This document shows positions 1-4,879 of a stretch of 6,950 nucleotides of DNA, in pieces. The translations under genes were made by a program, and so were the position numbers. Position 1 is the first letter of the stretch. Each line of letters begins with the position of its first letter. The notes under the pieces were generated by a model that searched no databases, was not told the origin of the DNA, and saw nothing but the letters and a program-made list of their open reading frames with translations. Source of the DNA: Bacillota bacterium (GTDB lineage Bacteria > Bacillota > Bacilli > Alicyclobacillales > SLC66). Where the stretch lies: the NCBI GenBank assembly GCA_021797415.1, contig JAJZZT010000013.1, forward strand, positions 1 to 6,950. Direction: 5' to 3'.

Positions 1-341
1 AAAACGGCGTGTTCGCGGTCGATCATCGAGTAGGGCGCGGACCGCTGTTCGGCGTAGTGCACGATCGCGTCCGGCCGCACCTCGGAAAGGACGCGGCGCA
101 CAAATCCATAGTCCTGCATGTCGCCTTCATAAAAAGGCAACTCTCGTCCGAAGAGGGTTTTCCAGCGGGTAAGCCGGGTATTTATGTCGGCAAGCGGGAT
201 CAGGGACTGGGTTCCCAGTTCTTCATCCCATCTGCGCCTAGAAAGGTTGTCGACAATCGCTACATCGTGGCCTCTGGCGGACAGGTAGAGTGCGGTGGGC
301 CAACCGCAGAAACCATCTCCGCCGGCAATGAGCAGGTTCAA
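1..341 (-). CDS. sqdB: UDP-sulfoquinovose synthase-like NAD-dependent epimerase, N-terminal part
   Basis: The product runs off the window after about 113 residues. It is an extended short-chain dehydrogenase of the SqdB type. Family members convert UDP-glucose and sulfite to UDP-sulfoquinovose, the head-group donor for sulfolipid, in the cytoplasm. Visible landmarks in order are the Rossmann motif AGGDGFCGW (residues 6-14), an acidic residue at the end of the second strand in IVDNLSRR (29-36), EGDMQDY (72-78), and EQRSAPYSMIDR (98-109). The last is close to the SqdB active-site segment and is the main reason for preferring SqdB over a generic UDP-glucose epimerase. The start is TTG at 341-339: a stop codon lies in frame two codons upstream (350-348), and GGAG at 354-351 is 9 nt away. 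A MITE begins 31 nt upstream of this start. The catalytic Tyr-Lys pair is outside the window. Confidence 0.85.
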   Translation of the reverse strand, partial: MNLLIAGGDGFCGWPTALYLSARGHDVAIVDNLSRRRWDEELGTQSLIPLADINTRLTRWKTLFGRELPFYEGDMQDYGFVRRVLSEVRPDAIVHYAEQRSAPYSMIDREHAV

Positions 342-365
342 TCCGGATCACTCCAGCAATATATC

Positions 366-371
366 TTTGCA
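366..371. repeat. Left target site duplication TTTGCA
   Basis: The six bases TTTGCA directly precede the left TIR of the MITE and are repeated directly after the right TIR at 578-583. This marks the insertion boundaries. Confidence 0.75.
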
Positions 372-577
372 GAGGTTGTTCAAAAAGTGGGCAGAACTCC
401 CCGGCGCATTGCCGCGTCATCGCCAGAAATGCTCCCTCACGTACCCGAAAACGTACGCTCGGCCCGCATTTCTGTCTGCTTCCAAGGGGACATGGGATAA
501 AGTCCACTGTACATTCGGTTTATCCCATGTCCCATTGCACTGCGTGGGTCAACCCTGCCCACTTTTTGAACAGGCTC
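372..577. mobile_element. MITE-like element, 206 bp, with 23-bp TIRs and 6-bp TSD
   Basis: The left end (372-394) and the reverse complement of the right end (555-577) match at 21 of 23 positions, including TGTTCAAAAAGTGGGCAG without a mismatch. TTTGCA occurs directly outside both ends (366-371 and 578-583), as expected of a target site duplication. No transposase is encoded, so the element is non-autonomous. Inside it are a perfect 15-bp inverted repeat (487-501 with 519-533) and an 8-bp inverted repeat AGAAATGC/GCATTTCT (about 424-431 with 466-473), so most of the element can fold. It lies between the sqdB ribosome binding site and any upstream sqdB promoter. I cannot name the parental IS family with confidence. 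Confidence 0.82.
487..533. repeat. Perfect 15-bp inverted repeat inside the MITE
   Basis: GGGACATGGGATAAA (487-501) and TTTATCCCATGTCCC (519-533) are exact reverse complements separated by 17 nt. Transcripts from either strand would form a strong hairpin. There is no T-tract after either arm, so it does not look like a standard terminator. Confidence 0.8.
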
Positions 578-583
578 TTTGCA
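578..583. repeat. Right target site duplication TTTGCA
   Basis: This is the second copy of TTTGCA, directly after the right TIR of the MITE. The pair supports a real insertion rather than a chance inverted repeat. Confidence 0.75.
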
Positions 584-624
584 GATTCCCTCGAAAACTT
601 TATCATATTTGAGGAGACAAACCA

Positions 625-648
625 ATGTGCGGTTTCTTCTCTAAATAA
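625..648 (+). CDS. Seven-codon mini-ORF MCGFFSK behind a strong RBS
   Basis: ATG at 625 follows GAGGAG (611-616) with 8 nt between, a good ribosome binding site, but the reading frame closes after seven codons at TAA 646-648. A TTTGCA (578-583), 17-nt spacer, TATCAT (601-606) arrangement could be a weak promoter just upstream, although it would place the transcript start at or inside the ribosome binding site. The first residues, Met-Cys-Gly, resemble the processed start of class II glutamine amidotransferases such as asparagine synthetase, where Cys2 is catalytic. The IS200/IS605 derivative begins only about 8 nt after the stop. The ORF may therefore be the stump of a gene lost next to the insertion, or a leader peptide, or chance. 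I cannot tell which. Confidence 0.25.
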   Translation: MCGFFSK

Positions 649-666
649 AACAAAGCCTGAACCTTT

Positions 667-688
667 CCCCATGGATGAATCCATGGGG
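667..688. repeat. Right-end palindrome of IS200/IS605 copy 1
   Basis: CCCCATGGAT and ATCCATGGGG are perfect 10-nt inverted arms around GA, and would fold as an 8-9 bp stem with a small loop. Subterminal hairpins of this kind are what TnpA recognises in IS200/IS605 ends. Copy 2 has the same hairpin with one mismatch. Confidence 0.75.
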
Positions 689-698
689 TTCTAAAAGC

Positions 699-833
699 CT
701 ATACCTCTTCCCGAAGGATGGCCTTCAGGCGTTCATCCACACCGCTTACGAGCACACCGCGACGATATTTGGGACACCAGACCACATGATACTTGCAAGA
801 GTAGACAACATTTCGATTGGACTTGTATTCCAT
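699..833 (-). pseudogene. tnpA: IS200-type transposase TnpA, N-terminal fragment
   Basis: From ATG at 833-831 the minus strand encodes 44 residues beginning MEYKSNRNVVYSCKYHVVW and continuing CPKYRRGVLVSGVDERLKA, then TAG at 701-699. This is the start of the Y1 (HUH) single-strand transposase of IS200/IS605 elements, which is normally about 130-150 residues long. The HUH metal-binding pair and the catalytic tyrosine lie further on in the family and are missing, so the product would be inactive. The frame stops about 10 nt before the right-end palindrome, showing that the interior was deleted. Close matches to known TnpA N-termini are recalled from the family and were not searched. Confidence 0.85.
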
Positions 834-988
834 GGCATCAGTATATCACTATAACCTATCTATTTCCAGAGCGAAGGTCAAAAGATGCGCCTTATATCCC
901 CAGCGCTGAAACGCGGAGCTTTACGGCGCTTTCAGGTAAAATTCCTGGTGAGGGAGGTCATCATAAGGTAACTTCAAGACTCTGAGGG

Positions 989-994
989 TATACT
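989..994 (+). promoter_or_regulatory. Possible -10 box for the SGNH hydrolase gene
   Basis: TATACT lies 58 nt upstream of the GTG start in the gap between the IS remnant and the gene. No convincing -35 hexamer sits 16-18 nt upstream, so this is a weak call. Confidence 0.3.
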
Positions 995-1031
995 CTGTAC
1001 AAATCTGACATAAGGGCGAACTGATTTTGGT

Positions 1032-1043
1032 TCCCGGCCGGGA
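1032..1043. repeat. 12-bp palindrome overlapping the hydrolase RBS
   Basis: TCCCGGCCGGGA is perfectly self-complementary, and its right arm overlaps the ribosome binding site GGGAGGGG (1040-1047) of the SGNH hydrolase. In RNA the loop would have to open, leaving a short stem that could partly mask the site. The effect on translation is speculative. Confidence 0.4.
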
Positions 1044-1052
1044 GGGGAATCC

Positions 1053-1955
1053 GTGAAACGAGCGATCAGGCTGGCGGGGATGGCTGCGATCTGCGCCTTT
1101 GGCATTCTGGCTGTCGACGTGGGTTGGCATGCCGCAAACAAGAAGCCTGTTCAGGTTTCAAATGCCGGTGAAGTGAAGCGTTCTGTACCGCGAGCGGCGC
1201 CGCAAAGCGAGCGGGTGATGGCGATCGGCGGGTCCGTGGCGTACGGCTGGGTCGATCCTCACGGCGGCGGATATTTGAAACGGGCGTTTGTCACGCTGTC
1301 GCAAAAGGCAAAGCGCAATTACATCTTCGATAACAAAGCGATCATCGGGGCCAACAGCACGCAGTTGAATATCACTCTGTACAAGGGACGGTACACCAGT
1401 TGGCTTGACACCATCAAGCCGCAGGTCGTCGTGATCTCCTGGGGACTGCTCAACGACTGCTATCCGAAGACGCCCTTCGCCACATTTGACTCGACGATTC
1501 ACCATGAAATCGCAAAGGCGTTGCGCCACCAGGCGGTTGTGCTGCTTGTCACCCCTCCGGTCACCAGGGCGTCTTACACGCAGTATCTTACGCTGGAACC
1601 GAAGTACGTCAACAGCGAGGTGTACGTGGCCGATTCGTTCAACAGTCCCAATGTCGTGGTATTCGATGTGTTCAATCAAATGAAGGCGTACCTGACCCAA
1701 CACCATTTGAGCTATGCGCCGTTCGAGTACGGCGGCTGGCATCCGAACGCCGCCGGGCATAAGTTGGCCGGATCGCTGCTGGCGCAGGACATGTGGCTGC
1801 ATTATGGAAATGGACCGATTCGTTTCGTTGGGCAGTCGCAATCTGCGGAAAAGAGCCAGAGCACGGGTCAGACGCCTGCTCAGACGCCTGCTCAGACGAA
1901 GGCCGCCGCAGGCTCATCAAGTCCGCAAAAGAGCGCGACTTCCTCAGCGGGCTGA
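1053..1955 (+). CDS. Secreted or membrane-anchored SGNH/GDSL-type hydrolase
   Basis: A 300-residue protein starting at GTG 1053, with GGAGGGG (1041-1047) as ribosome binding site. Residues 1-22 form a short basic start and a hydrophobic stretch, so it is probably exported or anchored by its N-terminus. The SGNH blocks can be followed: AIGGS (57-61, nucleophile candidate Ser61), a glycine in block II (Gly99 in IIGANS), GLLND (131-135, Asn134) and GGWHPNAAGH (227-236, His230). The usual Asp three residues before the histidine is Gly227, so the catalytic acid is absent or supplied elsewhere. The tail (about 262-300) is Gln/Ser/Thr/Ala-rich with TPAQ repeats encoded by 12-bp DNA repeats (1869-1898), suggesting a flexible wall-facing linker. 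SGNH enzymes cleave or transfer acyl esters on many substrates, and the substrate here cannot be assigned. A long repeat array follows the gene. Confidence 0.8.
   Translation: MKRAIRLAGMAAICAFGILAVDVGWHAANKKPVQVSNAGEVKRSVPRAAPQSERVMAIGGSVAYGWVDPHGGGYLKRAFVTLSQKAKRNYIFDNKAIIGANSTQLNITLYKGRYTSWLDTIKPQVVVISWGLLNDCYPKTPFATFDSTIHHEIAKALRHQAVVLLVTPPVTRASYTQYLTLEPKYVNSEVYVADSFNSPNVVVFDVFNQMKAYLTQHHLSYAPFEYGGWHPNAAGHKLAGSLLAQDMWLHYGNGPIRFVGQSQSAEKSQSTGQTPAQTPAQTKAAAGSSSPQKSATSSAG
1869..1898 (+). repeat. 12-bp in-frame repeat in the hydrolase tail
   Basis: CAGACGCCTGCT occurs at 1869-1880 and 1881-1892 and begins again at 1893-1898. It encodes the QTPA motif in the low-complexity C-terminus. Such repeats can change copy number by slippage without breaking the frame. 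Confidence 0.75.
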
Positions 1956-1982
1956 AAGTGTTGCCCGGCGAGTTTAGCGAAA

Positions 1983-2227
1983 GGGCAGTCTGCAGGTTCG
2001 CTGAGCCGGCATTACCCCCTTTGCTCGTCGCGAGTTCCGCGACAGGGCAGTCTGCAGGTTTGCTGAACCGGCATTACCCCCTTTGCTCGTCGCGAGTTCC
2101 GCGACAGGGCAGTCTGCAGGTTTGCTGAACCGGCATTACCCCCTTTGCTCGTCGCGAGTTCCGCGACAGGGCAGTCTGCAGGTTTGCTGAATCGGCATTA
2201 CCCCCTTTGCTCGTCGCGAGTTCCGCG
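1983..2227 (+). repeat. Tandem array of four 62-bp repeats
   Basis: Units start at 1983, 2045, 2107 and 2169, each beginning GGGCAGTCTGCAGG. Copies 2 and 3 are nearly identical, copy 1 is the most divergent, and copy 4 is shortened by about 3 nt. Each unit can form a hairpin GGTT-TGCTG-AACC. At each junction between units, GTCGCG-AGTTC-CGCGAC can form another. In copies 1 and 4 the changes in the first hairpin turn Watson-Crick pairs into G-U pairs (AGCC and AATC arms), so the fold survives. A degenerate lead-in runs from about 1967. The unit length is not a multiple of three and all frames shift, so it is non-coding. It lies directly downstream of the SGNH hydrolase gene on the same strand. 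Confidence 0.9.
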
Positions 2228-2262
2228 CAGCGGTGTCTGAGCAGGAGCAAAGGGGGGTAATG
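2196..2262 (+). repeat. Inverted repeat closing the 62-bp array
   Basis: CATTACCCCCTTTGCTC (2196-2212, inside copy 4) faces GAGCAAAGGGGGGTAATG (2245-2262), its reverse complement with one extra G. The array therefore ends with an inverted partial unit, which would give a 17-bp stem in RNA or in cruciform DNA. No T-run follows within 60 nt, so it is not a normal intrinsic terminator, although it could stall polymerase or protect the 3' end of the hydrolase mRNA. Confidence 0.75.
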
Positions 2263-2263
2263 T

Positions 2264-2330
2264 CGGCTGGAAGAAGACGCCGGCTGGAAGAAGACGCCGG
2301 CTGGAAGAAGACGCCGGCTGGAAGAAGACA
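2264..2330 (+). repeat. Four 17-bp tandem repeats upstream of yojF
   Basis: CGGCTGGAAGAAGACGC occurs four times in a row starting at 2264, 2281, 2298 and 2315, the last copy changing at its end. The unit is purine-rich with GGAAGAAG in its middle, and GCCGGC palindromes form at the later junctions. The array ends 24 nt before the yojF start codon, directly before its ribosome binding site, so any transcript coming from upstream carries it in the yojF 5' untranslated region. Confidence 0.9.
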
Positions 2331-2354
2331 TTTTCCACACAGGGAGGCCGGAAG

Positions 2355-2660
2355 ATGGGCCCGCTCAATGCGAAGGTGGTGTCGGATACCCTGGAAGGTT
2401 GGCGCGGAAACCGCGTGTACATTCACCTGGAGGTGAATCCAGGGGCATACTGGAGAAACGGCGGCGGACGGCTGGAGGGTGCGTTTGTGCGCGGAGATGG
2501 CCCCTACAGGCTGTTTTTGCGCATTGACGGCGGACTGATCCAGGTGGACGCGCTTACGCACATGTCTCTCGACCGCAGAATCGTCGTCTGTACAGGCTTC
2601 GACGATTCGCAACGCCTGGCGAGGACTGTGGAGGTCAGTCTGGATCCGCTTGCGGTGTGA
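2355..2660 (+). CDS. yojF: YojF family protein (DUF1806)
   Basis: A 101-residue protein of usual family length. ATG 2355 is chosen because GGGAGG (2342-2347) lies 7 nt upstream. It resembles Bacillus YojF in RVYIHLEVNPGAYW (about residues 21-34), a conserved GAFVRGDGPYRL segment (about 42-53) and a glycine followed by I/V-x-x-x-x-LTH-like residues (about 60-70). The last stretch (81-101) is less conserved. In Bacillus this family is encoded next to BshB2, and the same order is kept here with a 111-nt gap. Its biochemical role is not established, and a function with BshB2 in bacillithiol synthesis is inference from neighbourhood. No signal peptide or membrane segment is seen, so it is probably cytoplasmic. 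Confidence 0.82.
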   Translation: MGPLNAKVVSDTLEGWRGNRVYIHLEVNPGAYWRNGGGRLEGAFVRGDGPYRLFLRIDGGLIQVDALTHMSLDRRIVVCTGFDDSQRLARTVEVSLDPLAV

Positions 2661-2771
2661 CTGCGCTTACGGAGCGAAAAATGCGGGATCGGCTCTCTGT
2701 GGGCCTTCCGGAATTTTGGGCGGTCCCGTCTTCCGAGATTGGGATCACGTCCGCAAAAAGGAGCGGGTTTT

Positions 2772-3491
2772 GTGGCGAGAGTGCTTGCTGTATTTGCCCA
2801 TCCCGACGACGAGACGTTCATTTGCGGCGGCGCGCTCGCCAGGGCCGCGGCCGAAGGACATGAGGTGGGCCTCGTGTGCGCGACCCGCGGGGAGATGGGA
2901 AGGCGCATGGGAGTGCCGCCGACCGCTACGCGCGAAACGCTTCCGATGCTGCGCGAGGCGGAACTGCGCGATGCGTGCCGCGCGCTCGGCATCAAGGATC
3001 TGTGGTTTCTGTCCATGCGCGACAAGACGCTGGAGATTGTCGATCCCTCCGTCCTGGCCGCGAAGGTGCTGGACCACATGCGGCTTTTTTGCCCCGCTGT
3101 CGTGATCACTTTCCACCACGTGCTCGGCGGACATCCTGATCACTGTTCGATCGGCGCGACGGCGGCGACGGCATTCGACGCGTATGCCGCAACCGCCGCG
3201 GATGCGCGGCTGTTTGCCGTTGCGTGGGCGGGGATGGCGCAGGATCCCGCCGATCGCGGACTTTGCCGCGAGCAGATGGTGACGGTCGACGTGCGGGATC
3301 ATATCGAAGCCAAACTGGCCGCTTTTCGCGCGCACCGGACTCAGTCGGGGCTGAATGAATGGCTGTGGCGAACCGATGCCGAGGCGGTCTCCCACCTTGG
3401 CGGCAGGGAGTATTTCATTCAGTTGCGCGAGCCTTTTCAGGCGGGAATGACGTGGTTCCTTCCGCAGCGCGCGGGGAATGATTCCGCATGA
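2772..3491 (+). CDS. bshB2: Bacillithiol biosynthesis deacetylase BshB2
   Basis: A 239-residue zinc-dependent deacetylase of the LmbE/PIG-L family. BshB enzymes remove the acetyl group from N-acetylglucosaminyl-malate, giving glucosaminyl-malate for cysteine addition in bacillithiol synthesis; some also act as bacillithiol-conjugate amidases. Visible motifs are AHPDDE (residues 9-14; zinc ligands His10 and Asp13, base candidate Asp12) and GGHPDH (119-124; His124 completes the zinc site, and His121 is the likely transition-state histidine). GTG 2772 is chosen over the TTG at 2739 because AAGGAG (2758-2763) is 8 nt upstream and the family begins directly with the first strand before AHPDDE. Neighbouring yojF supports BshB2 rather than BshB1. 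The stop codon overlaps the next start as ATGA (3488-3491), implying translational coupling. Confidence 0.85.
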   Translation: MARVLAVFAHPDDETFICGGALARAAAEGHEVGLVCATRGEMGRRMGVPPTATRETLPMLREAELRDACRALGIKDLWFLSMRDKTLEIVDPSVLAAKVLDHMRLFCPAVVITFHHVLGGHPDHCSIGATAATAFDAYAATAADARLFAVAWAGMAQDPADRGLCREQMVTVDVRDHIEAKLAAFRAHRTQSGLNEWLWRTDAEAVSHLGGREYFIQLREPFQAGMTWFLPQRAGNDSA

Positions 3492-4540
3492 ACGGGAAAA
3501 CGCGGGCGTCGCGCGCCGCCGGGCCGAAAGACGGGCGGCTGGTGTGGGACGACCGGTGCGGCGCGCCGCCGCGCCGACTGCGCCTGCTCGCCAGAACCGA
3601 AGAAAGCAGCGTCTGGCGGGTGCTCGGCAGGCTTGGCGGAAAACGCGCCTTTATCCTTAAGCAAAGCCGCGATACGCGCGCGGTTGTGCACGAACTTTCC
3701 GCGCACGCGCAGGTTGTCGGCCGGCTGAAGTTGGCGACTTCCCCGGTGATTGCCGGAGGCGTCAACGATCACGCGCCGGGCGGTTACATCGCATTCGCGG
3801 ATGATCGCCTGCGCGCGGCCAGGCCGCGCCGCGTGGAGGACATGGCGCGCCTGTTGGCGGCGTTGCACCGCACCCCGCTGGACGGTTTGCACGTGCCGGA
3901 CAGTTCGCGATCGCATACGCCGGAAGTCAGACGGGTGACGCAGTTTGTGCTCGATATCGCGCCGGAGGAATGCGCGCGCTGGCTGACTCCCTTTGTGTCA
4001 AAGAAAGAGGACAGGCGGGCGCTGGTCGCCGTCCTGGAAAATCTGCAGCGCACCCATGAGCCGGTCTGGAGGGAGACTCCCGTGGTTCTATGCCACGGCG
4101 ACGCGCACGCGGCGAACTTTCTGTCCACTTTGCGCGGCGGGCGGCTGCGGCTGATCGACTGGGAATACGTGCACCTCGATTATCCGTATTTTGATCTTTT
4201 CCAGTTGCTTGACGCCACGAGTCCGCACACTCCCCTTCCCGTGTTCGCCTCCCGTTTGCGAGCGTTGTCCGCGTATCATGCGGCGGCGATGGGTGAGACT
4301 TCCGGAAGAAACGGCAAGCCTTCCGGGGGCGAGGGCAGACTCCCATCCTGGGGACGTTTCGCACAGAGTTATCTGCGTTATGCGCTCATTCACCTGTTCT
4401 GGATCCTGTCGCGGATCGACGACGACGGACGTTTTTCCCGCCACAGTGCGCCGCGCTTGAATCGCCAGGCGCACGAGACCTGCCGCTTGATTCGCTCCAT
4501 TGTGGACGACTGGCGCGTGGTGGCCGGCGAACCGTTTTAG
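3488..4540 (+). CDS. Phosphotransferase-fold protein (APH / choline kinase / CotS-like)
   Basis: A 350-residue kinase-like protein whose ATG overlaps the bshB2 stop (ATGA), so it is probably translated by re-initiation; no strong ribosome binding site precedes it. Kinase landmarks are FILKQS (56-61, ATP-binding Lys58 candidate), a helix glutamate (Glu69 in VVHEL), LCHGDAHAANFL (201-212; catalytic Asp205 and metal-binding Asn210) and LIDWEY (222-227; Asp224, the DFG equivalent), followed by DYPYFDLFQLL (231-241). All key residues are present, so it should be active. The IDWEY form is common in choline, thiamine and spore-coat (CotS/YutH-like) members of the family. A hydrophilic Gly-rich loop (about 270-290) looks like a linker. 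The substrate is unknown. The link with bacillithiol genes suggests a small sugar or thiol-related molecule, but this is only inference from position. Confidence 0.75.
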   Translation: MNGKTRASRAAGPKDGRLVWDDRCGAPPRRLRLLARTEESSVWRVLGRLGGKRAFILKQSRDTRAVVHELSAHAQVVGRLKLATSPVIAGGVNDHAPGGYIAFADDRLRAARPRRVEDMARLLAALHRTPLDGLHVPDSSRSHTPEVRRVTQFVLDIAPEECARWLTPFVSKKEDRRALVAVLENLQRTHEPVWRETPVVLCHGDAHAANFLSTLRGGRLRLIDWEYVHLDYPYFDLFQLLDATSPHTPLPVFASRLRALSAYHAAAMGETSGRNGKPSGGEGRLPSWGRFAQSYLRYALIHLFWILSRIDDDGRFSRHSAPRLNRQAHETCRLIRSIVDDWRVVAGEPF

Positions 4541-4541
4541 C

Positions 4542-4568
4542 GCGCTTCTGCTTTGCGCGCTTCTGCTC
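4542..4568 (+). repeat. 15-nt direct repeat after the kinase stop, possible weak terminator
   Basis: GCGCGCTTCTGCT occurs at about 4541-4553 and again at 4556-4568, right after the TAG stop. The two GCGCGC blocks are self-complementary and could pair with each other around a 9-nt loop, followed by the pyrimidine-rich TTCTGCTCTT. This could weakly terminate the upstream operon. The T-tract is poor, so confidence is low. The repeat ends where the cimA promoter begins. Confidence 0.35.
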
Positions 4569-4597
4569 TTGCCAAGCCGCGAAGAGTCGACTATACT
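4569..4597 (+). promoter_or_regulatory. Sigma-A-type promoter, probably for cimA
   Basis: TTGCCA (4569-4574) and TATACT (4592-4597) are separated by exactly 17 nt, and each differs from the consensus at one or two positions. Transcription would start near 4604. That is the boundary of the IS200/IS605-derived element, with the T-box beginning about 350 nt further on. It is the only good plus-strand promoter seen between the kinase gene and cimA. Confidence 0.7.
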
Positions 4598-4610
4598 GAA
4601 ACCTGAGCCT

Positions 4611-4864
4611 CCCCATGGATGAATTCCAGGGGGTTCCGGTATCCAACAAGCTCTCCTAGGCTCTCGCGTCGCTGCTACAACATCCTGGGCCTTACTTGCC
4701 TTCTTCGGCGAGATTGCCTTCTGTCCCGGTCGCAGGCGATTCGCTCTGACTCTGGATGATTCCAGAGGAGACGGACAATGCCCATCACTCGCGAATTTAT
4801 GTCGCTTGGCGCCGCCCGCAGATGAGGCTCCGCAATCCCCGACATAGAGTCGGCGCACCAAGTC
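4611..4864 (-). ncRNA. Candidate structured RNA transcribed from the IS-derived element
   Basis: Downstream of the extended -10 the minus strand has no recognisable protein but shows hairpin potential: CCGAC-TCTAT-GTCGG close to the start, GC-rich blocks around GGCGCC, and the right-end palindrome at the finish. TnpB-associated omega (reRNA) RNAs of IS200/IS605 elements occupy the element 3' end and finish at the right end, with the guide in the flanking DNA. Position and shape are compatible, but no tnpB is present and sequence homology was not tested. Treat as a hypothesis. Confidence 0.25.
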
Positions 4865-4870
4865 GAGAGA

Positions 4871-4879
4871 ATTATACCA
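4871..4879 (-). promoter_or_regulatory. Extended -10 promoter inside the IS-derived element
   Basis: The minus strand reads TGGTATAAT, a perfect -10 hexamer with the extended TGn motif. No -35 is visible at the expected distance, which an extended -10 can tolerate. A transcript would start near 4864, run through the element core, cross the right-end palindrome and point into the cimA promoter and the kinase 3' end. Confidence 0.5.

Larger units (their letters stand above)
656..935 (-). mobile_element. Internally deleted IS200/IS605-family element (copy 1)
   Basis: On the minus strand the left end lies near 935 and the right end near 656. The left end directly follows TTAC (plus-strand gtaa at 936-939), the type of target IS200/IS605 elements insert behind. 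The right end has the palindrome CCCCATGGAT-GA-ATCCATGGGG (667-688). Between them only the first 44 codons of tnpA remain. Copy 2 (about 4603-4936) shares both ends: left-end CAGCGCTGGG and right-end GGNTCAGG. Lacking most of TnpA, this copy cannot move by itself but could be mobilised in trans. The right boundary is estimated from the shared sequence to within a few bases. Confidence 0.8.

Noticed and set aside
9..507. ORFs of 89-163 codons over the sqdB start and the MITE
   Set aside because: They lie in other frames of the SqdB reading frame and run through the MITE inverted repeats, with no family resemblance.
1158..1841. A 227-codon minus-strand ORF opposite the SGNH hydrolase
   Set aside because: It is antisense to a gene with clear SGNH motifs and a good ribosome binding site. 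The translation is Arg/His-rich and unlike any known family.
2196..2262. Intrinsic terminator after the SGNH hydrolase
   Set aside because: The stem is strong but no T-run follows it, so I list it as an inverted repeat.
1983..2330. CRISPR-like array
   Set aside because: Both repeat sets are contiguous tandem copies with no unique spacers between units, the 62-bp unit is too long for a CRISPR repeat, and no cas genes are near.
2136..2612. Minus-strand ORFs across the repeat arrays
   Set aside because: Their open length comes from the repeats, they have no ribosome binding site, they overlap yojF, and the translation is low-complexity (Ser/Pro/Arg).
2739..2771. TTG start for bshB2 eleven codons upstream
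   Set aside because: It has no ribosome binding site. The GTG at 2772 follows AAGGAG at the right distance and matches the family start.
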